A stretch of 64,000 bases of DNA, taken from assembly GCA_041394845.1 (NCBI GenBank), contig JAWKHL010000004.1:464076-528075 (forward strand). The letters are read 5' to 3'. Made by a program: the position numbers and the translations under genes. Below the pieces are notes generated by a model. It had not been told where the DNA came from and did no database searches. It saw nothing but the letters and a program-made list of their open reading frames with translations. Of this stretch, positions 25,189 through 34,110 are shown piece by piece (positions within the stretch are counted from its first letter, which is position 1; every line of letters begins with the position of its first letter). The DNA comes from JAHCHG01 sp041394845 (GTDB lineage: Bacteria > Acidobacteriota > Blastocatellia > Pyrinomonadales > Pyrinomonadaceae).

Positions 25189-25989
25189 CTATCCCGCCTT
25201 GGCCTTGTCCCAAAGAGCATCCATTTCCTCTAAACTTGCTTCTTCCAATGTTTTCGAACTTTCTTTCAATTCGGATTCAATAAATTTGAATCTCCGTCGA
25301 AATTTCCGGTTGGTTTTTTTCAGTGCGGTTTCGGCGTCAATCTCCAGTTTTCGGGCCAGATTCATCACGGCGAACAAAAGGTCCCCGATCTCCTCGTCGA
25401 TCATCTCCCGATCCCCGGCGGCGACCGCCTCCCTGGCCTCCTCCAACTCTTCGGCAATTTTCCCGAAAACCTGCCCCGCGTTCTCCCAATCGAACCCGAC
25501 CTTGGCGGCTTTTTTCGTCAATTTTTGCCCCTCAAGAAGCGCCGGGAAGTTGAGACTGACTTCTTCGAGGATCGATTCCCTCGCCTTTTCCTCTTTGCCG
25601 CTCGCCCGGCGTTCGGCCTTTTTCAGTTCGTCCCAGTTTTGCAGAACGTCTTCGGCCGTGTCGAGCCGGTGGTCGCCGAAAACGTGCGGATGCCTGAGGA
25701 TCAGTTTCCGGGTGACGCCCTCGATGACCTGATCGATGGTGAAATCCTTTTTCTCGGCGGCGATGGTCGAATGAAAAACCACCTGAAGCAGAACGTCGCC
25801 CAGTTCCTCGCGCAGATTCCGCGTATCGCCCGTTTCGTCCGCCTCCTGAATGGCGTCGAAAGTCTCGTAGGTTTCTTCCAGCAGATACTGCGCCAGGGAA
25901 GCATAGGTCTGTTCCCGATCCCAGGGACAGCCGCCCGGAGCCCTGAGCCGGGCCATGACATTGACCAGATCGTCGAATTTTTCTGACAT
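25189..25989 (-). CDS. mazG: Nucleoside triphosphate pyrophosphohydrolase MazG
   Basis: 266 residues from the ATG at 25989; the frame runs to 26097 but that part overlaps the promoter of the divergent gene. Two MazG half-domains: LLEETYETFDAI plus LREELGDVLLQVVFH (about 38-75), with the metal-binding EExxE and ExxD, and the repeat EELEEAREA plus DEEIGDLLFAVMNLAR (about 180-220). It hydrolyses NTPs to NMP and pyrophosphate, cleaning damaged nucleotides or tuning the stringent response. No Shine-Dalgarno sequence is evident. Confidence 0.9.
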   Translation of the reverse strand: MSEKFDDLVNVMARLRAPGGCPWDREQTYASLAQYLLEETYETFDAIQEADETGDTRNLREELGDVLLQVVFHSTIAAEKKDFTIDQVIEGVTRKLILRHPHVFGDHRLDTAEDVLQNWDELKKAERRASGKEEKARESILEEVSLNFPALLEGQKLTKKAAKVGFDWENAGQVFGKIAEELEEAREAVAAGDREMIDEEIGDLLFAVMNLARKLEIDAETALKKTNRKFRRRFKFIESELKESSKTLEEASLEEMDALWDKAKAG

Positions 25990-26146
25990 AATTTTTTTTG
26001 AATTGAAAAATCCGGGAGATTTCCGAAAAGTCGATCCCGAACGACTTCTCTCTTCTGAGCCGGACTCTTTGGTTGATTTTGAACTTTCTTTTGCCAAAAT
26101 GCTACTATCAATGTATCAATTTTTTGAAAGTTTACAGGAAAAAGCA

Positions 26147-26716
26147 ATGATTGGAAAAGAAGATCAAAATAATGAAGAACAACCCGCGTTGAAGGTTACG
26201 GACAAACGCAAATTTAACCCCGACGGGAGTTTGCGCGAGGGCGTCACGCTCGAATCGGAAAAGCCCAAACAAGAAGAGACTCCGATCATCGATGCTCCCA
26301 AAGAAACGGCCGATCCGCTGGAAACCGCCGCCGCCGAAGGGGCGGCCGAAGATTTTGAAGACGATTCCGACCTCGGCCTTTACGGCGCCGATGTGCCGGG
26401 CGCGGACGATCCGGCCAGTTTTGTCAATTTTCTATCAACCCTGGCTTCGCAGGCCGCCGCCGCCCTCGGAGCCATGCCGCATCCGGTGACCGGACAACGG
26501 ACGGTCGATCTCGAAACCGGCAAATACTGGATCGACGTTCTGCTGATGCTTCGCGACAAGACCGACGGGAATCTCCACCCGCAGGAAAAACGCCTGTTCG
26601 AAGGGCTTTTGAGCGATCTTCAGATGCAGTACGTCGCATTGACGCGCGCGACGGAAGAAAAACTCAAACAGCAGGCGGCGCAGAAGTTTTCGGCCAAAGA
26701 CATTCTCGGAGGATAA
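26147..26716 (+). CDS. DUF1844 family protein
   Basis: 189 residues from the ATG at 26147, with CAGGAA eight bases upstream; longer in-frame ORF to 25955 would overlap mazG. Residues 1-85 are an acidic disordered tail; the DUF1844 core (about 87-175) starts PASFVNFLSTLASQAAAALG, followed by the DLETGKYWIDVLLMLRDKT region and HPQEKRLFEGLLSDLQMQYV. Function unknown; these proteins are common in delta-proteobacteria and Acidobacteriota and often stand next to housekeeping genes. Confidence 0.85.
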   Translation: MIGKEDQNNEEQPALKVTDKRKFNPDGSLREGVTLESEKPKQEETPIIDAPKETADPLETAAAEGAAEDFEDDSDLGLYGADVPGADDPASFVNFLSTLASQAAAALGAMPHPVTGQRTVDLETGKYWIDVLLMLRDKTDGNLHPQEKRLFEGLLSDLQMQYVALTRATEEKLKQQAAQKFSAKDILGG

Positions 26717-26842
26717 AAATCCGTTTGGACGGTTCCGGGGATTGAAGGGAGTTTGGAAAGTCCGGTCAATGCGACCGGAAACCGGCTTCAGATCCGGAAA
26801 CTCCCCTAAAACATCCGACCCGCCGGAACTTTCCGGACTCTT

Positions 26843-27607
26843 ATGAAACTTACTTTTCTCGGCACAGGCACCTCGACCGGCGTTCCATCGATCGGCTGCG
26901 ATTGTGAAACCTGTCTGTCCGAAGACCCGCGCGACAAACGCCTCAGGGTTTCCGTCCTCATCGAACACGCCGGAAAGAGCGTTCTGGTCGATACCTCGGT
27001 CGATTTCCGCCAGCAGGCATTGCGGGCTCGCATCAAATATCTCGACGCCGTTCTCATAACTCACTGCCACGTCGATCACGTTTTCGGACTCGACGACATC
27101 CGTCCGCTGAATTTCCGCCACGGCGCGATGGGCGTTTACGCCAACCGGGTGGCCTGGAAGGACTTGCGCCGGATCTTTCAATACATTTTCCAGCCGACCC
27201 ATTTCGGCGGCGGTCTGCCGCAACTGATCCCACACACGGTCGAGGCGAACGCGCCTTTTTCGCTCGGCCCCGATCTTCGGATCACGCCGCTCGAAGTGAT
27301 CCACGGCAAACTCCCGGTCATCGCCTACCGCTTCAACGATTTCGCCTACGCGACCGATCTCAAAACGATCCCCGAAGAATCGATGGACGCCCTTCGCGAT
27401 CTCGAAGTTCTGGTTTTAGACTGCGTCCGGATCAAACCGCATTCGACGCATCTTTGTCTGGAAGAAGCGCTCGCCTACATCGAAGAACTAAAACCGCAAC
27501 GCGCCTTTCTGACGCATCTCAACCACGATATTCTGCACGAACGGGAATCGCGGCTTTTGCCGGATAATGTGTGGCTTGCTTATGATGGATTGGTAGTTGA
27601 GAAATAA
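26843..27607 (+). CDS. Metallo-beta-lactamase-fold hydrolase (PhnP-like phosphodiesterase)
   Basis: 254 residues. The start LTFLGTGTSTGVPSIGC and the zinc motif HCHVDH (about 72-77), later H in LEVIHG and a DCVR..HSTH end segment, match PhnP-type phosphodiesterases, with CDCET near residue 24 possibly holding a structural zinc. It probably cleaves cyclic phosphates or similar esters in the cytoplasm. Start ATG at 26843; the upstream 120 bases contain GC-rich partial hairpins. Confidence 0.85.
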   Translation: MKLTFLGTGTSTGVPSIGCDCETCLSEDPRDKRLRVSVLIEHAGKSVLVDTSVDFRQQALRARIKYLDAVLITHCHVDHVFGLDDIRPLNFRHGAMGVYANRVAWKDLRRIFQYIFQPTHFGGGLPQLIPHTVEANAPFSLGPDLRITPLEVIHGKLPVIAYRFNDFAYATDLKTIPEESMDALRDLEVLVLDCVRIKPHSTHLCLEEALAYIEELKPQRAFLTHLNHDILHERESRLLPDNVWLAYDGLVVEK

Positions 27608-27609
27608 AG

Positions 27610-28623
27610 ATGGAATTTTGCCAATCTTGCCAGATAAAAAAAGTTAAGGTTATCGAAGACTCTGATAACAATAGTTTCCCGTATAAATTATGTAAATCTT
27701 GTCGCCGCAGACTTTTGAACAGAGCCCTGAGACCTCTGGAGTTTTTTAATCTCAAAGCCAAACACGGCGAAACATACTTATTACACGATGACTTTTATGA
27801 CTATGAAACAGGAATAGCAGGTCAACCGGATATAGAGGTTATCGATGATTCAAATTTAAGATTTCCAAAATTGCCGGAAATCGAAAGCAATATGGAAAGA
27901 GTCATTGATTTTGGAATTGTTCAGTTTGAGTTAACGGAAGAAGTTGCCCAAGCTTTAAGAAGATTCGATAAAAAAGAACTACTAACCTCCTTAGACATAA
28001 GGATCCAACAAAACAGGCTTCTCGACTATAAAATTTATTCGATAGTCGCCCAGGTTTTGGGTAATTTTGCTGAAGACTGGGTACGAAAAGAGTGGCCACT
28101 GCACACGGATGAAGACTTCACTATTTTTGCCGAGATGCTGGCTCACTGCCTGCCTTCGGAAGAAAGTTTCGATTATTTGACAGATGAACTCGATAAAATA
28201 ACTTCCGCCTCAAAATTGAACGAATATCTGGATTGCCTTGCCTTTCTTCAAACGGAAAAATCGCTCGATTGGATCGAAAATAATATTTACAGAATGCAAA
28301 ATCTTTCATCTTCCTGGGGATTGGTTGCGGCAAGTTCAAAGTTCAGTTGGAAACGGGCGAAAAAATGGCTGGATCAGGGCCGACCTTTGAGTTTGATTGC
28401 TTTGGATGCGTTACAGTTCTGCGCCGTAACTGAAGATTCCTGGGGAAGTTCACCTTGGTTCCGGGAAAACCCGCAAAAGCTTCTAAACCCCGACAAGATT
28501 GAAAATATGAATAAAGTTCTGGCGGATTATTTACAAAACGATGATGTTCCGCGAACGAGAGGTTTAATTGGATATATAACAGAAAGTTGGGATAATATTT
28601 TGAAATTAGAAAATGCAACTTAA
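27610..28623 (+). CDS. AT-rich gene for a protein with an N-terminal zinc-ribbon-like CxxC pair, function unknown
   Basis: 337 residues. Residues 4-7 (CQSC) and 28-31 (CKSC) would bind zinc; the rest is mainly helical, with repeated acidic and aromatic stretches that could be HEAT-like (LPSEESFDYLTDELDKI, CLAFLQTEKSLDWI). Base composition is clearly more AT-rich than the genes on both sides, a sign of transfer. It begins two bases after the previous stop and its end overlaps the next gene by 11 bases, so it is translated within the same operon. I do not recognise the family. Confidence 0.75.
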   Translation: MEFCQSCQIKKVKVIEDSDNNSFPYKLCKSCRRRLLNRALRPLEFFNLKAKHGETYLLHDDFYDYETGIAGQPDIEVIDDSNLRFPKLPEIESNMERVIDFGIVQFELTEEVAQALRRFDKKELLTSLDIRIQQNRLLDYKIYSIVAQVLGNFAEDWVRKEWPLHTDEDFTIFAEMLAHCLPSEESFDYLTDELDKITSASKLNEYLDCLAFLQTEKSLDWIENNIYRMQNLSSSWGLVAASSKFSWKRAKKWLDQGRPLSLIALDALQFCAVTEDSWGSSPWFRENPQKLLNPDKIENMNKVLADYLQNDDVPRTRGLIGYITESWDNILKLENAT

Positions 28624-29077
28624 ATTCCGCCAGGCCACAATTGAAGACTTGCCCGAGATCGTCCGAATGCTCGCCGATGATTTTCTCGGCTCGATGCGTG
28701 AGCGATTTGAAGATCCTCTGCCGGAAAGTTATATCAAAGCGTTTAAAGAAATTGACGCCGATAAAAACAACGAACTGATCATCGCCGAAAATGACGGCGT
28801 GGTCATCGGGACTCTGCAACTGACCTTTACGCCCTCGATCAGTTTTCAGGGGAGCAAGCGGGCGACGGTCGAATCGGTCCGGGTGGACGAAAAATATCGC
28901 GGTCAGGGCATCGGCAAAAAACTGATGGAATGGGCCATCGAACGCGCCCGCCGGGTCGATTGCCTGACGATGCAGTTGACGACCAACAACGAACGAACCG
29001 ACGCCCACAGGTTTTACGAGAATCTGGGTTTTAAGGGAACGCATCTCGGGATGAAGAAATATTTGAGGCCTGACTGA
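28613..29077 (+). CDS. GNAT-family N-acetyltransferase
   Basis: 154 residues. The acetyl-CoA binding motif VRVDEKYRGQGIGKKLMEW (about 91-109) and FYENLGFKG (about 137-145) are typical GNAT motifs A and B. Substrate unknown. It starts inside the preceding gene (11-base overlap). Its TGA stop is at the left border of PWE7. Confidence 0.9.
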   Translation: MQLKFRQATIEDLPEIVRMLADDFLGSMRERFEDPLPESYIKAFKEIDADKNNELIIAENDGVVIGTLQLTFTPSISFQGSKRATVESVRVDEKYRGQGIGKKLMEWAIERARRVDCLTMQLTTNNERTDAHRFYENLGFKGTHLGMKKYLRPD

Positions 29078-29145
29078 GTTTTCAATTTTGAATTTTTAGT
29101 TTTGAGTCAATTCAAAATTGAAAACTCAAAACTAAAAACTGAAAA
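29077..29145. repeat. PWE7: AGTTTTGAATTTT-word element between two GNAT genes
   Basis: Left words at 29077-29107 and right words at 29111-29138. AGTTTTCAATTTTGAA (29077-29092) pairs perfectly with 29111-29126, and TTTTTAGTTTTGAGT (29093-29107) pairs with 29124-29138. The second pair is not nested in simple hairpin order. It fills the space up to the next start codon, leaving no Shine-Dalgarno sequence. Confidence 0.75.
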
Positions 29146-29146
29146 T

Positions 29147-29707
29147 ATGAACATCTCCCTAAACACCGAACGCCTGACCATCCGCTCGATCCGCGCCGAT
29201 GATCTCGCGGATTTTCTCGAATACCGCTCCGACCCTGCGGTTTGCGAATTTCAGGGTTTCCGGCCGATGACCGAAGAGCGGGCGCGGAAATTCATCCAAA
29301 GCGTCAAAAACGCCCGGTTCGGCCAAGCCGGCGAATGGATCCAGCTTTGCGTCGAACTGAAAAGCGAGCGAAAAGTGATCGGCGACATCGGCTTAAAACC
29401 CGAAAGCTACGACATCCGGGTGGTCGAATTCGGAATATCTTTTTCCGTCAAATATCAGAAAAAGGGCTACGCCCGGGAGGCTCTGACCGGAATCTTCGAT
29501 CTCCTTTTCGAAAAGGTCGGAACCCACCGCATCATCGGCATCACCGACGTCAATAATCAATCCTGCATCCGTCTGCTGGAAAACCTGAAATTCCGCCGCG
29601 AAGCCGAATTCAAAGAGAGTTTCTGGGACGAAGGGAAAAATCGCTGGCGGGACGAATATCTCTACGCGATGCTCGAAGATCAGTGGGCAGTGGGCGGTGG
29701 TCAGTGA
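29147..29707 (+). CDS. RimJ/RimL-type GNAT acetyltransferase
   Basis: 186 residues from the ATG at 29147. The pattern TERLTIRSIRADDLADFLEY, FGISFSVKYQKKGYAREAL (acetyl-CoA site) and RIIGITDVNNQSCIRLLENL is that of RimJ/RimL-like enzymes, which acetylate protein N-termini or small amines. The last nine residues (DQWAVGGGQ) and stop are made of PWE8A words. The last 12 codons before the element reappear at 34120-34157, see the duplication entries. Confidence 0.88.
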   Translation: MNISLNTERLTIRSIRADDLADFLEYRSDPAVCEFQGFRPMTEERARKFIQSVKNARFGQAGEWIQLCVELKSERKVIGDIGLKPESYDIRVVEFGISFSVKYQKKGYAREALTGIFDLLFEKVGTHRIIGITDVNNQSCIRLLENLKFRREAEFKESFWDEGKNRWRDEYLYAMLEDQWAVGGGQ

Positions 29708-29776
29708 TCAGTTTTGGAAAAGCCTTAGATCAAAAAATTAATTCTGACCACCGGCCACCGCCCACTGCCCACTGAC
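29681..29776. repeat. PWE8A: CAGTGGGCGGTGG-word hairpin in copy A
   Basis: Left arm 29681-29711 (CAGTGGGCAGTGGGCGGTGG, TCAGTGATCAG) and right arm 29744-29776 (CTGACCACCGGCCACCGCCC, ACTGCCCACTGAC). It carries the stop codon of the GNAT gene and, on the other strand, that of the transporter fragment. Confidence 0.85.
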
Positions 29777-29782
29777 TCAAAG

Positions 29783-29911
29783 TTTCCAGAAAATCGGCAC
29801 CAACAGCATGACCGCGATAAAGACCAGAATGGTCAGGACCGTCCCGATCTTGACGAAATCCATAAAGCGGTAGCGTCCCGGCGCGTAAACCGACACGCAG
29901 GCCGGTTCCAG
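29783..29911 (-). pseudogene. 3'-terminal fragment of the SLC13-type transporter gene (copy A)
   Basis: Encodes the last 43 residues of the transporter, in frame with its TGA, with two amino-acid changes relative to the full gene (CVLVYT to CVSVYA). Upstream it breaks off into AT-rich island sequence, so it cannot be expressed as a transporter. An ORF of 70 codons (29833-30045) crosses the joint and is a chance fusion. Confidence 0.88.
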
Positions 29912-30080
29912 TAGTAATGGAAAATCACAGAAGCACTCGTTTTGCCGAATCGTTCAATCCTTGATTTTTCAAATAAATGTGAGCCGAAATTCTGCTTCCG
30001 AATTTTTGATATAAAAAAGAGAAATTCTTTGCTTTGCCGATTCATCTCAAATCTTTCAAGGACGTAATGACTTAAAGTTC

Positions 30081-30683
30081 TTAGCCATTTTCCTCTTTTT
30101 GCTCATATATAAATGTCGCAATGTGGATTGGTTTCGCGCCCTCTTCATTTTTGTCCGTATTTTTCTGTAACCATTTTTGAACCAATTCAACAAATTCGGC
30201 TTTCTTCTCATCGGTTAAATGGACGTTATAATTCCAGGTTGATACGGGGTTTATGTTTTTGGGATCATCTTTTAAGGCTTCCTCAAAACTTTCCGTAACT
30301 CCTTGTAAGGTTTCCCATAATTTATCTTTCACCATATTGTAAATTTCATTTGAGGCAATTTCAGATGTCGTCGGAGATTCTAAAAGTTCGGGTGAAATTC
30401 GTATATTCGATGCTACGGTTCGATAATATTTTTCAGTTATCCCGCGGTTTAGTTTTGTTTCTACAAGTTCTATGACACCTGCTTCTTTTAAGATTTCAAC
30501 ATGATGGTAGAGTTTTGTTGGCGGTTCGCCCAGGGCCTCAGCCACTTGTTTTGTAGTGCAGACATTTTTACAGAACTCATCTTTTATACGCCGTCTTAAT
30601 GGATGTGTAATGGCTTTTAGTTGTTTGAGAGTTGTAATTTCAAAATAGTCAACCACAATAATTTTCCTTTTATTTAATTTCAC
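30081..30683 (-). CDS. ArsR-type winged-helix transcriptional regulator
   Basis: 200 residues from GTG at 30683. Residues 18-85 form a winged helix: TLKQLKAITHPLRRRIKDEF, TKQVAEALGEPPTKLYHHVE (recognition helix), LKEAGVIELVETK (wing). The C-terminal half is helical and acidic, possibly for dimerisation or ligand. No cysteine metal site of ArsR proper. It diverges from the secreted-protein/peptidase pair and likely controls it through the repeats at 30717-30758. AT-rich, island gene. Confidence 0.8.
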   Translation of the reverse strand: MKLNKRKIIVVDYFEITTLKQLKAITHPLRRRIKDEFCKNVCTTKQVAEALGEPPTKLYHHVEILKEAGVIELVETKLNRGITEKYYRTVASNIRISPELLESPTTSEIASNEIYNMVKDKLWETLQGVTESFEEALKDDPKNINPVSTWNYNVHLTDEKKAEFVELVQKWLQKNTDKNEEGAKPIHIATFIYEQKEENG

Positions 30684-30716
30684 TTTACATCATAGAAGAA
30701 ATGGTTTAAAGTCTAC

Positions 30717-30758
30717 TTGAACATTCAAGAAAAATTGAACAGTCAAAATTTATTGAAC
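30717..30758. promoter_or_regulatory. Three TTGAAC boxes with 18-base spacing, candidate operator
   Basis: TTGAAC at 30717-30722, 30735-30740 and 30753-30758, exactly 18 bases apart. The first is part of a small palindrome CTTGAA-CA-TTCAAG (30716-30729). They lie 34-75 bases from the regulator start in the divergent intergenic region, the usual place for autoregulated operators. Confidence 0.45.
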
Positions 30759-30912
30759 GTCGCGGATCAATAAAAAGCGGAAAATATGTTCAAGCCGAGT
30801 CAAAAAATCAGGCTCAAAATTTTTTTGAGGATTGCTTTGATCCAATTTCTGTCATGGGATATTCGGTTACAACTGAATGATTTATTTACAAAGGAGGATG
30901 GGAATTAAAAAG

Positions 30913-31521
30913 ATGAACAAAATTGCAACAAAAATAATTTCAGGGCTAATTTTATTGTGCTTTCCAAACCTGTATTTCTCACAAAAAGTTAATACCTCGA
31001 ACCAAAATGCAAATACTATGCATGCTTCCCGACAAAAAGAAACACCGGAATGGCTTTTGAGCCATATAAGGTTTTTGACTCAAGGCGATGGATACTGGGT
31101 GGCGGATAATTCGATGTTTATGAGCAAAGACGAGCCGTTTGATGAGTATGCAATAAAATGGACGCTGGAAAATGATGGGAAAGTTCTGACGGGAAGAATG
31201 ACATCCTTGAAAGATAAGAAGGTTATAAACAGCCCGATGACAGTTCGGGTATTTTGGGATTTACGAGAGCAGAAAGCTTTGGTTTACCAAATTATGGCGG
31301 ACAATTCGGTGGGGATTGGGGAAATTCGCAATATTGAAGGAAACAACAAAATCGAACGAGAGGTGGATGAAGTATTTTACAGTCCTCTCGGCGGAACATT
31401 TCGGGCTTTACATAAGATGATCGAACAAAAAGATCAATACATCGGTTTGTCTTTTTTCTTGATTAAAGGCAGTTGGAATCCCCATCGTTCATACACTTGG
31501 AAAAGCGCCGCACTCCAATAA
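30913..31521 (+). CDS. Small secreted protein of unknown function in the island
   Basis: 202 residues from the ATG at 30913, with AAGGAGG at 30891-30897; a closer ATG at 30898 overlaps that site and is less likely. Signal peptide at about 1-23 (ISGLILLCFPNLYFSQ). The mature part has a beta-rich look (FDEYAIKWTLENDGKVLTGR, VRVFWDLREQKALVYQI). I recognise no family with certainty. It lies 50 bases before the peptidase gene, same direction. Confidence 0.65.
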   Translation: MNKIATKIISGLILLCFPNLYFSQKVNTSNQNANTMHASRQKETPEWLLSHIRFLTQGDGYWVADNSMFMSKDEPFDEYAIKWTLENDGKVLTGRMTSLKDKKVINSPMTVRVFWDLREQKALVYQIMADNSVGIGEIRNIEGNNKIEREVDEVFYSPLGGTFRALHKMIEQKDQYIGLSFFLIKGSWNPHRSYTWKSAALQ

Positions 31522-31571
31522 CTTACACAAACCGTCCGGCAATTTTATTTGATGAAATTAGGAGGAATTAT

Positions 31572-33791
31572 ATGATTTATAAAATTTTATACACTTTTGG
31601 CTTAATTGCCGTTGTAAGTCTTTCGGCATTTACTCAAAGCAGAAATCCTGAAGCCCAAAGCAATAGTTTGGCGAAGGAGAAATTAAATTATCCGCCGGCA
31701 AAAAAAGTCTCGAAGGTTGTTACTTATCACAATGAAGAGTTTTCGGATGATTACGGTTGGTTGGAAAATGCAAATGATTCTGAAGTTCAAAAATGGGTAA
31801 AATCTCAGGACAATTTTACGACCGCTTACACCAGAAGTTCTCCTTTTTACGAGGCAATTAAGAAAAGATTGACAGATCTTAGTGATGTCAAAGGCAACAT
31901 GGCTTTGCCTGAATACTCGAAAGACTATTTGTTTTATGTAAATGATGATAGGGAGGGAAAGTGGAATTTATATAAAAAAGCAATAAACGATACAGAAGCA
32001 GAAGTTTTGCCCTTGCCGTTTGATGCCAGAGCCGCTCAATTCTTCCTCCCCAATCCCCAAGGAACTCACGTTGCCCTCGGTTTAGCAATGCCGGATGGGT
32101 ATTTTGATTGGAAGATTTACGATGTTCAAAAAAAAGCCCTCCTTCCCGAAACTCTTCGCGGTTCGGTGATAGGCAACACCAGATTGGCTTGGGCGGAAGA
32201 CGGAAACTCTTTTTACTATATTGCTTCGGAACAGGCTCAGGCCCCTCAAAATCCTCGAACAAATCTTTCCATTAAAAAACATACGGTTGGAACAAAAGCT
32301 GATGGAGATAATCTGATTTACAAAGCCGAAACAGATGGCTCGAAACTGGAAATTGATTTGGCAGACAAGAAAATAGTTGTTGTTGAAAGGGATCGGGCAT
32401 CTACCAAAGGAATGGTTTTTTATTTTGAAACGGAAAATGAAAAGAAGGAACAACCCGTTTATTTAGAAAAAACACCGACCGCTTCTTACGTTTTTCTGGG
32501 AAATCGGGACTCGGTATTATATTTTGAAACTGACCGAGATGCTCCTCGCGGAAAAATAGTTTCGATAGACACAAAAAAAGAGAATACTCAATGGAAAGAT
32601 GTTGTCAAACAAAACGCTGAAACGATTATGGGCTATCAATCGGCAGGCGGATCGTTATTGCCGATTTTAGTCAAAGACAAAATTTTGGTCGTTTATCAAA
32701 AAGACTTGAAGTTGAACGTAAAAATCTATGATTTCGCGGGTCTTTTAAAAGATACTGTCGAACTTCCAAGCGGCGGACTTTACTTCAATGCCAACGGATT
32801 AAATGCTCTAAGCGGTAAACAATATAAAAATGAAGCCCTGCTTCGATTTATCGGAATAACCGAACCTAACACGATTCTTAAAGTTGATGCTCACAATGGA
32901 AAACTATCTGTGTTTCACAGAGCAACTGTTTCGTTTAATTCCGACGATTATGAAAGTAAAATTGTTTTTGCTGAAAGCAAGGACGGCACTAAGGTTCCAA
33001 TCTCACTCACCTATAAAAAAGGTTTAAAACTCGACGGCAAAAATTACCTGATGATGCAGGTTTATGGAGCGATTGCCTTTGTAAATTATCCGTATTTTCA
33101 AGGCGACTATATCGGTTGGCTCGAGATGGGCGGCATTCACGCCGTTGCACATATCAGAGGCGGCGGTGCGTATGGCGAAAAATGGCATCAGGATGGAATC
33201 AAAAGAAACAAACAAAACGGAATTGATGACTACATTGCCGCTCTAAAATGGGTAACCGAAAAAGGCTATACAAGTGCAAAAAGAATCGTGATGAATGGCA
33301 CGAGTGCGGGAACAATACCCGTCGTCGGAGTCCTGACACAACAACCCGAATTGGTCGGCGGTGCGGTTTTACATTACGGAATGTTGGATATGCTTTCTTA
33401 CGCTTCCAAATATCGGAACAGTGCCAGTTACGGATATATGATACCGGAAATTGGAGATGCCACGATATTGGAAGATTTTCGAACCATAAGAAATTATTCT
33501 CCCTATCAGAAAATAGATCGAAACACTTCTTATCCGCCGACGTTGGCGTTGACGAGCGATCAGGATTTTCCGTTAAACGCCGAATCCTTCAAATGGGTTG
33601 CTAAGATGCAAGATCTTGAAAAAACCTCTTCGCCGCAGTTATTACAAATTGCGTGGGGTTCTACCCACAGCGGTTTCGGTTCTAAAACTCATTCGACGGT
33701 AACGACGTTTAGCGATGAACTGGCTTTTCTTGTGAAATCTATGAACATCAAACTAAGTGCTGATTTAAAAATAATGAAAGACGATAGTTGA
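31572..33791 (+). CDS. Secreted prolyl oligopeptidase-family (S9) peptidase
   Basis: 739 residues from the ATG at 31572 (GGAGG at 31561-31565; the frame opens earlier at 31473 but that overlaps the preceding gene). Signal peptide 1-21. An N-terminal beta-propeller (about 60-400) is followed by the alpha/beta hydrolase domain. AHIRGGGAYGEKWHQDG precedes the nucleophile in GTSAG (about residue 575; most family members have GGSNGG); the Asp is likely in SDQDFPLN and the His in STHSGFG. It cuts peptides, usually after proline. AT-rich codon use. Confidence 0.85.
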   Translation: MIYKILYTFGLIAVVSLSAFTQSRNPEAQSNSLAKEKLNYPPAKKVSKVVTYHNEEFSDDYGWLENANDSEVQKWVKSQDNFTTAYTRSSPFYEAIKKRLTDLSDVKGNMALPEYSKDYLFYVNDDREGKWNLYKKAINDTEAEVLPLPFDARAAQFFLPNPQGTHVALGLAMPDGYFDWKIYDVQKKALLPETLRGSVIGNTRLAWAEDGNSFYYIASEQAQAPQNPRTNLSIKKHTVGTKADGDNLIYKAETDGSKLEIDLADKKIVVVERDRASTKGMVFYFETENEKKEQPVYLEKTPTASYVFLGNRDSVLYFETDRDAPRGKIVSIDTKKENTQWKDVVKQNAETIMGYQSAGGSLLPILVKDKILVVYQKDLKLNVKIYDFAGLLKDTVELPSGGLYFNANGLNALSGKQYKNEALLRFIGITEPNTILKVDAHNGKLSVFHRATVSFNSDDYESKIVFAESKDGTKVPISLTYKKGLKLDGKNYLMMQVYGAIAFVNYPYFQGDYIGWLEMGGIHAVAHIRGGGAYGEKWHQDGIKRNKQNGIDDYIAALKWVTEKGYTSAKRIVMNGTSAGTIPVVGVLTQQPELVGGAVLHYGMLDMLSYASKYRNSASYGYMIPEIGDATILEDFRTIRNYSPYQKIDRNTSYPPTLALTSDQDFPLNAESFKWVAKMQDLEKTSSPQLLQIAWGSTHSGFGSKTHSTVTTFSDELAFLVKSMNIKLSADLKIMKDDS

Positions 33792-33804
33792 AGAAGGCTC
33801 TTAG

Positions 33805-34110
33805 ATTTTATTTCCGCAAGAGGATTTTAAGGAAATAATGCTGGAATATCAGATTCCGGGACTCTCTTTAGCCATCGTTAAAGATGGTGAAATAATAAAG
33901 AGCAATGGATATGGGGTTGCCAATTTTGAGTTTGACATTCCAGCTGATGAAAACACAATTTACCAGCTTTATTCAGCTTCGAAAGTTTTTGCGGGAGTTG
34001 CCGTTATGAAGTTGGTTGAAGATGGAAAACCAACACTTGACACTTCGATAACGGAAATTCTTAAAAACTCACCAAGTGGATTGAAAAAATTCGCCCTCGG
34101 AATCTTTTGA
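33805..34110 (+). pseudogene. Truncated serine hydrolase/beta-lactamase-like gene
   Basis: About 102 codons. Coding look begins just after a TAG (EDFKEIMLEYQIPGLSLAIV) without signal peptide, with the only ATG at 33838. The first catalytic box SASK is present, but the chain ends before the YxN and HGG boxes. Homologous to the N-terminal part of the intact gene at 8027-10444. The 3' break lies ten bases before copy B, so the gene seems cut by the event that made the duplication. Confidence 0.8.

Larger units (their letters stand above)
29651..29911. repeat. Direct-duplication copy A flanking the 4.2 kb island
   Basis: Three parts: the 3' end of the GNAT gene (29651-29688), hairpin PWE8A (29681-29776), and a 129-base fragment of the 3' end of the SLC13-type transporter (29783-29911). 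The first part equals 34120-34157 over 38 bases with no difference; the third equals 34274-34402 with four differences, all in its last 40 bases. The hairpin between has diverged. Confidence 0.92.

Noticed and set aside
29833..30045. 70-codon minus-strand ORF at the left island border
   Set aside because: It crosses the joint between the transporter fragment and island DNA; no family pattern, so a chance fusion.
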